A DNA stretch of 5,087 nt from an uncultured bacterium. Lineage in GTDB: Bacteria; Planctomycetota; UBA1135; GCA-002686595. The stretch is taken from contig CADEGS010000287.1 in assembly GCA_902826945.1 (NCBI GenBank), forward strand, positions 1 through 5,087. The letters run 5' to 3'. Of the stretch, positions 1 to 5,087 are shown one piece after another. The stretch's first letter is position 1, and each line of letters starts with the position of its first letter. The translations under genes were made by a program, and so were the position numbers. The notes beneath the pieces are model-generated. The model was not told the DNA's origin. It worked only from the letters and a program-made list of their open reading frames with translations, and did no database searches.

Positions 1-34
1 GGACGAGGACGAGCGGGAGGGTGCGGGCGATCAT
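1..34 (-). CDS. Start of a possible downstream exported protein, partial
   Basis: An ATG at 34-32 opens a frame reading MIARTLPLVLV to the window edge. One basic residue followed by a hydrophobic run is how a Sec signal peptide begins, as in the protease upstream. Codon endings are almost all G or C, matching the neighbourhood. No convincing Shine-Dalgarno site precedes it, and the frame is also open further upstream, so the start could lie elsewhere or the frame may not be a gene. It would be the next gene on the same strand, 124 bases after the protease stop. Eleven residues give no functional clue. Confidence 0.4.
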   Translation of the reverse strand, partial: MIARTLPLVLV

Positions 35-101
35 GCGCCCGAAGATACGCGCCGGGCGGCGCGAGCGGGTCGCCCGCGCCGCGCGAACGTCCGCCGGCGA
101 G

Positions 102-140
102 TCCTCGCGGCCCGGCGCACGGCGCGTCGGACCGCGAGGA
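102..140 (-). terminator. Terminator-like GC-rich hairpin after the protease gene
   Basis: A perfect 9-bp inverted repeat (TCCTCGCGG and CCGCGAGGA) is separated by 21 bases. The loop holds a nested GCGC-CGT-GCGC stem. It begins 18 bases past the protease stop codon. There is no T-tract, so this is not a textbook intrinsic terminator, but GC-rich bacteria often use such stems for termination or for protecting the 3' end of the mRNA. In DNA this GC-rich, 9-bp arms could arise by chance, so the call rests mainly on position. Confidence 0.4.
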
Positions 141-158
141 GGTCCCCCCGAAGGGCGG

Positions 159-3100
159 CTAGGGCTGGTAGCTCAGGCCGTCGACGTCCTCGGCGGTGCT
201 GATCCCGAGCGCGCTCAGGTCGAGCAGCAGGCTCGCGCTGCCCGACGTCGCCGTGCCGAACGAGCCGACGAAGCGGCTGACGTCCTCGTCGGCGCCGGAG
301 CCGCCGGCGGCCGCGTACGTCCCGAGCGTCGAGAACAGGAGCCCGCTCGCGTCGAACGCGATCGCGTTCAGCTCGTAGTTGCTGCTGGCGTTGAAGCCGA
401 CGTCCGAGCCGTCGAAGTACAGCGTGAAGCTGCCGGAGGTCGACGAGCCGAAGGTGCCCGAGAAGCGCAGCACGTCCTCGTCGTTGCCCGACGCCCCCGT
501 CCCGCTGACGGCGCCGACGGTCGAGATGCCGATGCTCCCGTCCGAGAACTCGTAGAGCCCGTCGATGTCCTCGTTCGTCGTCGTCAGCCCGACGTCCGAG
601 CCGTCGAAGTGGAACGAGAACGTGCCCGCCGTGGTCGAGCCGACAGAGGTCGGCACGAACAGCACGACGTCACGGTCCTGCACGGTCGTGCCCGACGGCC
701 CGCCGATCAGGCCGGGCACGGAGAACGAGGTCGAGTCGAACGACATCAGGATCGATCCGTCGCCGCGCACGTGGAAGGCGTTCACGTCGGTGCCGGACAG
801 GCCGACGTCCGAGCCGTCGAGGTAGAGCGACCACGTGCCCGTGCCCGGGCTGTAGCGCACGATGTCCTCGTCGGCCACCGTGCCGACGCCCGGCACCGAC
901 GTGTCGGTGTCGAAGGACATGTAGTACGCGGCGCCGCCGCCGCCGGCGGTCACGCTGACGTAGCTCGTGCGCGTCAGCGTGTCGTTGCCGCCCGGGCCCG
1001 TCACCGTCAAGCTGACCGAGTACGTGCCGGCGGACGTGTAGGTGTGGCTCGGGCTCTGGGCGCTCGAGGTGCCGCCGTCGCCGAACGTCCAGGACCAGCT
1101 CGTGATCGAGCCCGTCGAGGCGTCGCTGAAGCTCACCAGGAGCGGCGCGGTGCCCGACGTCGGCGAGCCCGTGAAGCTCGCCACCGGCGGCGCCGGCGCC
1201 GTCCCGACCGTCACGTAGCTCGTGCGGGTCAGCGTGTCGTTCCCCCCCGGCCCCGTCACGGTCAGGCTCACCGAGTAGGTGCCGGCCGAGGTGTAGGTGT
1301 GGCTCGGGCTCTGCGCGCTCGAGGTGCCGCCGTCACCGAAGGTCCACGCCCAGCTCGTGATCGAGCCCGTGGAGAGGTCGGTGAAGCCGACGAGCAGCGG
1401 CGCGTTGCCCGACGTCGGCGAGCCGACGAAGCTCGCCACCGGAGCGGCGGGACCGCCGCCGCCGAGCGCGAACGCGTCCACGTAGCCGAGCGACGGCTGG
1501 ACGCCGTCCGTCCCGTTCGCCGTCACCGCGGTCAGCGTGAACGACGTGGACGGGCTCGAGGACGGGAAGGCCGCGGCCAGGTCCACGCTGACGTGCGCGA
1601 GCGCCGTGATCGGGTAGCCGTACTTGGACGACGTCCCGACGGTCGTGGTGAACGTGTCGGCGTAGTACAGGTTGAGCGAGCTCGACCCGTCGCTGACGTC
1701 CACGCTCATCCAGTCGTTGTAGGTCGAGCCGGCCGACTCGTTGCGCAGGAAGGCCGCGTCGAACGAGAGCACGCTCGCGCCGGCCGCGTACGAGAAGGTC
1801 TGCGAGACCCCCGCGCCGCCCGCGGGCGGGCTGCCGAAGCCGCCGGGGTTGGAGGGCGGCGTGCCGTTGTTCGTGCTCGTGCCCGAGATCTCGGCCCACT
1901 GCGTGCCGGCGGACGGCATGCCGCCGTCGGCGCTCGTGCCGCCGGCGGGGTTCACGACGTGGCCGGAGCCCGTCGTGGACCAGGGCGTCGCCGGCGCGGA
2001 GCCGGCGCTCTGCGACTCGAAGCTCCCGTCCGCGATGCCCGGGGCCGGCGGCGTGCTCACGGTGATGTAGTTCGTGAGCGTCGTCGCGTCGTTCCCGCCC
2101 GGCGCCGTGATCGAGAGCGTGACCGAGTACGAGCCCGGGCTCGCGTACGTGTGGACGGGGTTCTGCGCGCTCGAGGTGCCGCCGTCGCCGAAGGTCCACG
2201 ACCAGGCGGTCGGCCCGCCGCTCGAGGTGTCGCTGAAGCTCACCTGCAAGGGCGCGTTGCCCGACGTCGGCGTGCCGAAGAACGAGGCGTCCGGGCCCGC
2301 CGGGCCGCTCGTCGCGTTGTAGACGAACAGGGCGAAGTCCTGGTCGCTCGCGTCGCCGTTGCCCGGCACGCCGTCGCCGCTGATCGAGGCCGCCTCGACC
2401 GTGATCGTGAACGAGCCCGTGGTGCCGGCGGGCAGGAACACCGACTCGGTGTTGTTGCGGAAGTCGGCGACGCCGCCGGTCGTGGAATTCGCGCCGGAGA
2501 ACACGTTGCCGAGGTAGGTCGTGCCGCCGACCGTCACGCGCAGGTCGAGGTCGTTCACGTAGGGCGCGCCCGACGTGGGCCCGGGCGCGTCGGTCCACAC
2601 CAGCGCGACGCGGAACGGCTGCGCGCCGGTCGCGATCGAGCCCGTCACGACGTGCGACTGCCCGCTGGCGCCCAGGACCTGCGTCTGGTCCAAGAGCAGG
2701 CGCGGCGTCGCGTCGATCGAGCGGTCGAGGTTCGCGTTGCCCATGCCCTGGGCGTTGCTCGGCAGGGTGTCGTTGGCGAGCGCGCCGGTCATGTAGCGCG
2801 CGCCGGCGACCAGCACGGCCTTCGTCATCGCGGGCGAGGGCGCGCCCAGGCCGCGGTTCAGGAAGTCCTGGTAGACGAGCGCCGCGCCGCCGGCCACGGC
2901 CGGGGTCGAGTGGCTGGTGCCCGACGACCAGCCATAGAGCGTCTGGCCGCTCGGCCAGTACGCGTTGCACACGCTCGAGCCGTTGTAGTTCGACTGCGGC
3001 ACGCCGGCCTCGATGTGCGTGCCGGGCGCGACCAGCTCGGGCTTCCAGCGGCCGTCGCCACCCGAGCTGTTGACGGGACCGTGGCTCGAGAACGTGGCCA

Positions 3101-4796
3101 GGTCGTTGTAGTTGTTCGCGCCCGAGTTCGAGATCCCGCAGCCGTCCGTGCCGGTCTGCCGGTCGTTCTCCGAGGCGCCGACGGTCAGCACGTTCTTGCC
3201 GGTGCCCGGCGTGCTGACGGTGTTCGAGCCCGAGCCGTTGTTGCCGGCCGAGAAGACGACCAGGTACTGCTGGTTGCCCGTCGTGCCGCTCTGCACGTCG
3301 CGCGTGAGGAAGTCGTACTCCTGCGACCAGGCGTCGTAGTCGGGCACCGGCCCGCCGAACTGCGTCTGGAAGCCCCACGAGTTGGTCGAGATGCGCGCGC
3401 CCGAGGCGTACGCGCTCGACTCGTACGTGCTCGGGTCGAGCGCGCCCGCGCCGAAAATCGCCGTCGAGCCGACGCGCGCCCAGGGCGCGATCCCGAGGCC
3501 GTAGTTGTAGCCGCCGGCGTCCTCGTTGGCCGAGCCGGTGCCGCTGTTCAGGCCGGCGACGATGTGCGCGTTCAGGAAGCCGTGCCCGCCCTGCGAGCCG
3601 GTCTGCCCGGTCGGGTTCAGCGTGAAGGCGACGCGTGAGGAGGCGAGGTCGGGGTGCCCGGTCAGCGACGTGGCGTCGTCCGCGACGTTCACCGCGAAGC
3701 TCGTGAACTGGCTCGAGCTGAAACCCTTCGAGGCCAGCCAGGCCAGGTAGCCGGGCGCCGAGGGCCCGCTCGCGGTCGTCTGCGCGGCCATGATCTGGCC
3801 CTGGCGCTCGTCCATCGTCTCGATGCGCCCGCGCGGCTCGACCTGGAACACGACCGCTTGCGCGGCGAGCGTCGGGAAGAACACCGGGTGCACGCGCGCG
3901 CTGACGTTCACGTACGGCCCGACCACGCGCACGCTCTCGACCGCGTCGGCCATCGAGCGGATGGCGTCCACCGCGGCGCGCGCGCCGTCCAGGTTGACGA
4001 GCTGGATCGTGACGCTCTGCGCCTCGTTGACCTTGCCCTCGCGCGCCATCGCGCGCAGCGCGGCGTGCATGCGGAAGGCCGGCTCGTAGGCACCGACGTA
4101 CTGCACGAAGGGGTTCGTGCGGCCCCAGGTCTCGAGCGCCGCCACCTGGCCGGGCGCGACGCGCACGACCAGGCCGTTCATCGGCACGGGCTGGGCGAAG
4201 CCGCTCCCGAGCGCGCTCAACCCGGCCAGCCACTCGTCGCGCGGCGGGCCCTCGAACTGCACGACGTAGAGCCCCGACGCGGGGTCGAGCGCCAGCGTGT
4301 CGGGATCGGTGAAGCGCTCGGCCGCGGGCAGCGCGCGCAGCGTCTCGGCCGGGCGCGTGCCGTCGAGCACGATCTCGTTGAAGACCATCAGGTCGAGCTC
4401 GTCGCGCACGCGCAGGCCCGAGCGCCGCAGCGCGTCCGCGCCGCCGAAGAGGCGCTCGTCCACGACCGCGAGCAGGAAGCCGCCGTAGTCCACCGAGCGC
4501 ACGATCGCGCCCGAGGCGACGAGCCGCGCGCGGCCCTGGACGTCGTCCGCAGAGACCTGCACCTTGTGCAGCGGGCCGGCGCCGAAGCGCTCGGCCGGGA
4601 TGGCCGCCGGCGGGAGCCCGGCCGTCGCGCTCGCGGGCTCCTCCTGCGCGTCGCGCAGGTCGCGGCGCTCGAGCGCCGGGTCGCCGGGACCCGCGGCCGA
4701 GCCCGGCCGCGAGAAGGCCAGCGCGACCAGGGGCACGGCCGCGGCGGCGAGGACGAGGGGAAGAACGGAACCGACGCGCTGACGAGGAGCACGCAT
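159..4796 (-). CDS. Secreted multidomain subtilisin-like (S8, KP-43-type) serine protease with PKD domains
   Basis: This gene encodes a 1545-residue exported endopeptidase, expected to act outside the cytoplasm on protein substrates. Residues 1-35 form a Sec signal peptide: basic MRAPRQR, a hydrophobic core, then a likely SAA|G cleavage site with no lipobox. Residues 36 to about 365 are a long propeptide, including YVVQFEGPPRDEW near 177, which resembles KP-43 relatives. The catalytic domain spans about 366-690. Its probable triad is Asp373 (VADD), His405 (GGHGF) and Ser628 (GTSHSTPAVAG), with oxyanion Asn519 in FSAGNNG; FSSHGP and WKPELVAPGT are also typical. A KP-43-type beta-barrel follows at 699-828 (VALVWTDAPG, VNDLDLRV). 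Then come PKD1 (836-913), a sandwich-like module (920-1111), PKD2 (1120-1197), PKD3 (1205-1282) and four acidic repeats (1289-1545). The only cysteines are Cys553 and Cys610. The 4796 start was chosen because a signal peptide and a Shine-Dalgarno site both sit there. The protease assignment is secure; substrate and tail function are inferred. Confidence 0.95.
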   Translation of the reverse strand: MRAPRQRVGSVLPLVLAAAAVPLVALAFSRPGSAAGPGDPALERRDLRDAQEEPASATAGLPPAAIPAERFGAGPLHKVQVSADDVQGRARLVASGAIVRSVDYGGFLLAVVDERLFGGADALRRSGLRVRDELDLMVFNEIVLDGTRPAETLRALPAAERFTDPDTLALDPASGLYVVQFEGPPRDEWLAGLSALGSGFAQPVPMNGLVVRVAPGQVAALETWGRTNPFVQYVGAYEPAFRMHAALRAMAREGKVNEAQSVTIQLVNLDGARAAVDAIRSMADAVESVRVVGPYVNVSARVHPVFFPTLAAQAVVFQVEPRGRIETMDERQGQIMAAQTTASGPSAPGYLAWLASKGFSSSQFTSFAVNVADDATSLTGHPDLASSRVAFTLNPTGQTGSQGGHGFLNAHIVAGLNSGTGSANEDAGGYNYGLGIAPWARVGSTAIFGAGALDPSTYESSAYASGARISTNSWGFQTQFGGPVPDYDAWSQEYDFLTRDVQSGTTGNQQYLVVFSAGNNGSGSNTVSTPGTGKNVLTVGASENDRQTGTDGCGISNSGANNYNDLATFSSHGPVNSSGGDGRWKPELVAPGTHIEAGVPQSNYNGSSVCNAYWPSGQTLYGWSSGTSHSTPAVAGGAALVYQDFLNRGLGAPSPAMTKAVLVAGARYMTGALANDTLPSNAQGMGNANLDRSIDATPRLLLDQTQVLGASGQSHVVTGSIATGAQPFRVALVWTDAPGPTSGAPYVNDLDLRVTVGGTTYLGNVFSGANSTTGGVADFRNNTESVFLPAGTTGSFTITVEAASISGDGVPGNGDASDQDFALFVYNATSGPAGPDASFFGTPTSGNAPLQVSFSDTSSGGPTAWSWTFGDGGTSSAQNPVHTYASPGSYSVTLSITAPGGNDATTLTNYITVSTPPAPGIADGSFESQSAGSAPATPWSTTGSGHVVNPAGGTSADGGMPSAGTQWAEISGTSTNNGTPPSNPGGFGSPPAGGAGVSQTFSYAAGASVLSFDAAFLRNESAGSTYNDWMSVDVSDGSSSLNLYYADTFTTTVGTSSKYGYPITALAHVSVDLAAAFPSSSPSTSFTLTAVTANGTDGVQPSLGYVDAFALGGGGPAAPVASFVGSPTSGNAPLLVGFTDLSTGSITSWAWTFGDGGTSSAQSPSHTYTSAGTYSVSLTVTGPGGNDTLTRTSYVTVGTAPAPPVASFTGSPTSGTAPLLVSFSDASTGSITSWSWTFGDGGTSSAQSPSHTYTSAGTYSVSLTVTGPGGNDTLTRTSYVSVTAGGGGAAYYMSFDTDTSVPGVGTVADEDIVRYSPGTGTWSLYLDGSDVGLSGTDVNAFHVRGDGSILMSFDSTSFSVPGLIGGPSGTTVQDRDVVLFVPTSVGSTTAGTFSFHFDGSDVGLTTTNEDIDGLYEFSDGSIGISTVGAVSGTGASGNDEDVLRFSGTFGSSTSGSFTLYFDGSDVGFNASSNYELNAIAFDASGLLFSTLGTYAAAGGSGADEDVSRFVGSFGTATSGSASLLLDLSALGISTAEDVDGLSYQP
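162..932 (-). repeat. Four C-terminal acidic DGSDVGL repeats of the protease
   Basis: Residues 1289-1545 contain four diverged units of about 60-73 residues (1289-1348, 1349-1421, 1422-1485, 1486-1545). Each has a DEDI/DRDV/DEDV element followed by R or L and an aromatic residue, a Gly/Ser/Thr-rich loop, and a core strand: LYLDGSDVGL, FHFDGSDVGL, LYFDGSDVGF and, degenerate, LLLDLSALGI. Next comes an acidic stretch such as NEDIDGL or AEDVDGL, and in units 1-3 a DGSI- or ASGL-like turn into the next strand. The regular strand-turn pattern suggests propeller blades or stacked beta units, and the aspartates suggest cation binding; both are inference. The gene stops at YQP right after the fourth unit, with no obvious C-terminal anchor, basic tail or PEP-CTERM-like sorting signal. 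Confidence 0.8.
951..1439 (-). repeat. Tandem duplication encoding PKD2 and PKD3 (255-bp period)
   Basis: Two 78-residue PKD domains (residues 1120-1197 and 1205-1282 of the protease) repeat with an 85-residue, 255-bp offset. They differ at only seven positions (about 91% identical by hand count). Both carry SWxWTFGDGGTSSAQSPSHTY, the PKD signature region, and end in TLTRTSYV[TS]V. At DNA level most differences are synonymous third-position changes, largely C/G swaps. PKD1 (positions 2058-2291) has the same length but is only about two-thirds identical to PKD2, so the PKD2/PKD3 pair is the younger duplication. PKD domains are Ig-like beta-sandwiches that usually act as spacers or substrate-binding modules in secreted proteases and glycosidases. 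Confidence 0.9.
1464..2039 (-). other. Unassigned beta-sandwich-like module between PKD1 and PKD2
   Basis: Residues 920-1111 of the protease follow a Pro-rich linker and start with IADGSFES, an opening like that of jelly-roll carbohydrate-binding or DUF642-like modules (GSFE at the first strand). Further features are VSQTFSYAAGASVLSFDAAF, a solvent-exposed NDWMSVDVSDG strand pair, and a closing SLGYVDAFAL strand, where a YVD-type end is typical of such sandwiches. The module is rich in Gly, Ser and Thr and has no cysteine. A binding role, to polysaccharide or to cell or particle surfaces, is a guess from fold-like features. I cannot assign a named family by eye. Confidence 0.5.
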
Positions 4797-4971
4797 CCTG
4801 GACCTTCCTGAGGGGTGAGAAAGAAGCGTCCGGAATCCGTGGGGGGCCAGCCGGTCCGGCAGGGCCGAGCCTAGGGAGACTCGCCGGATCCCACCACCCG
4901 CCCTGTGCGAGTTTTGTTTCGATTCCTCCCGTCGCGCTACCGAGATTCGCGTACTCATCGCGCCCGCGCCC
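4797..4971 (-). other. Leader and probable promoter region of the protease gene
   Basis: This non-coding stretch between the VOC-gene hairpin and the protease ATG is less GC-biased than the genes. It includes an A-rich patch on the minus strand at 4912-4924 (GAAACAAAACTCG) and a pyrimidine-rich CTTCTTTCTC just before the Shine-Dalgarno site. An interrupted palindrome GCCGG-A-CCGGC lies at 4850-4860. I could not find a convincing -35/-10 pair or a sigma-54 site, so no promoter is placed exactly. It could be read as an N-terminal extension of the protease, but codon endings and the signal peptide position argue against that. Confidence 0.45.
4803..4809 (-). promoter_or_regulatory. Shine-Dalgarno site that fixes the protease start
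   Basis: On the minus strand AGGAAGG lies six bases before the ATG at 4796-4794, an optimal spacing. The reading frame stays open upstream to an ATG at 4958. That start has no Shine-Dalgarno site, would bury the signal peptide behind 54 residues, and uses many A- or T-ending codons (about 17 of 54), unlike the gene body. In contrast, seven of the first twelve codons after 4796 end in T, a low-structure start often seen at true initiation sites. Confidence 0.8.
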
Positions 4972-5009
4972 GCACGCCGAAGCGCGCGAGGTCCACGCGA
5001 TCGGCGTGC
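4972..5009 (-). terminator. Terminator-like GC-rich hairpin after the VOC gene
   Basis: A perfect 9-bp inverted repeat (GCACGCCGA and TCGGCGTGC) encloses a 20-base loop that itself contains two CGCG blocks able to pair. It starts 24 bases past the VOC stop codon and lies upstream of the protease leader, which fits transcription ending between the two genes. No T-tract follows. Arm length, loop size and distance from the stop resemble the hairpin after the protease gene. Confidence 0.4.
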
Positions 5010-5033
5010 CGTGCGCGAGAGGAGCGGAAGGGC

Positions 5034-5087
5034 TCAGCGCGGCATCTGCGCCACGCTCAGCACGTTGCCGTCGGGATCGTCGATCCA
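5034..5087 (-). CDS. C-terminus of a probable VOC (glyoxalase/bleomycin-resistance superfamily) protein, partial
   Basis: The last 17 codons of a minus-strand gene enter from the right edge and end at TGA (5036-5034). They read WIDDPDGNVLSVAQMPR. The DPDGN turn followed by a hydrophobic strand is the classic end of VOC-fold proteins (glyoxalase I, bleomycin resistance proteins, extradiol dioxygenases and many uncharacterised members). In metal-dependent members a Glu commonly follows DPDGNxx as a ligand. Here that place holds Ser, so a glyoxalase-I-like metal site is doubtful, though variants like this are frequent in uncharacterised VOC proteins. The fragment is too short to name a substrate. 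It lies 237 bases before the protease start with a hairpin between them, so co-transcription is not implied. Confidence 0.7.
   Translation of the reverse strand, partial: WIDDPDGNVLSVAQMPR

Noticed and set aside
1240..1250. Run of C bases in PKD2 as a phase-variation tract
   Set aside because: The run is only seven bases, lies late in the gene, and no frame disruption or paired tract is seen.
951..1439. Direct repeats as a CRISPR array or mobile-element ends
   Set aside because: The repeats are in-frame 255-bp coding units for PKD domains with no spacers, terminal inverted repeats or transposase.
21..3638. A 1205-residue open frame on the plus strand, antisense to the protease
   Set aside because: Its product is dominated by Arg, Ala, Val and Gly with no recognisable domain, the usual shadow of a GC-rich gene with few A/T-ending codons. 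The protease on the other strand has clear motifs.
1333..4233. A 966-residue minus-strand frame overlapping the protease in another frame
   Set aside because: Arg-rich low-complexity product with no motif; a frame-shifted shadow of the real gene.
3654..4811. A 385-residue plus-strand frame over the propeptide region
   Set aside because: Arg/Ala/His-rich composition without domains, and fully opposite the propeptide and signal peptide coding sequence.
4850..4860. Interrupted palindrome in the leader as a regulator binding site
   Set aside because: Five-base GC-only arms are expected often by chance in this composition, and no second copy or promoter context supports an operator.
4797..4958. 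Protease start at the upstream ATG 4958
   Set aside because: It would place 54 residues before the signal peptide, has no Shine-Dalgarno site, and its codons end in A or T far more often than those of the gene body.

Overview
The window is very GC-rich (around 70% by eye, with almost all codons ending in G or C) and is dominated by one gene on the minus strand. This gene encodes a secreted multidomain serine protease of about 1545 residues. Its domain order, from the N-terminus, is: Sec signal peptide, long propeptide, subtilase (S8, KP-43-like) catalytic domain, KP-43-type beta-barrel, one PKD domain, an unassigned beta-sandwich-like module, two near-identical PKD domains, and four acidic repeats built around DGSDVGL. 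High GC, a Shine-Dalgarno site and a huge modular exoenzyme suggest a GC-rich bacterium such as a Planctomycetota, Myxococcota or Acidobacteriota member. The window cannot settle which.

Layout, read along the minus strand from right to left: (1) 5087-5034, the last 17 codons of a probable VOC (glyoxalase/bleomycin-resistance superfamily) protein. (2) 5033-4797, an intergenic region holding a terminator-like inverted repeat (5009-4972) and a leader ending in a good Shine-Dalgarno site. (3) 4796-159, the protease. (4) 158-35, an intergenic region with a second terminator-like inverted repeat (140-102). (5) 34-1, the first 11 codons of a possible further gene that begins like a signal peptide.

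The three genes point the same way, but each junction carries a GC-rich hairpin just past a stop codon. The protease is therefore more likely its own transcription unit than part of an operon. Its probable role is degradation of extracellular protein. The PKD, sandwich and repeat modules would serve binding, spacing or surface association; this role is inferred from architecture. No defence system, mobile element, CRISPR array or RNA gene was seen. The least explained parts are the C-terminal DGSDVGL repeats and the sandwich module between the PKD domains.
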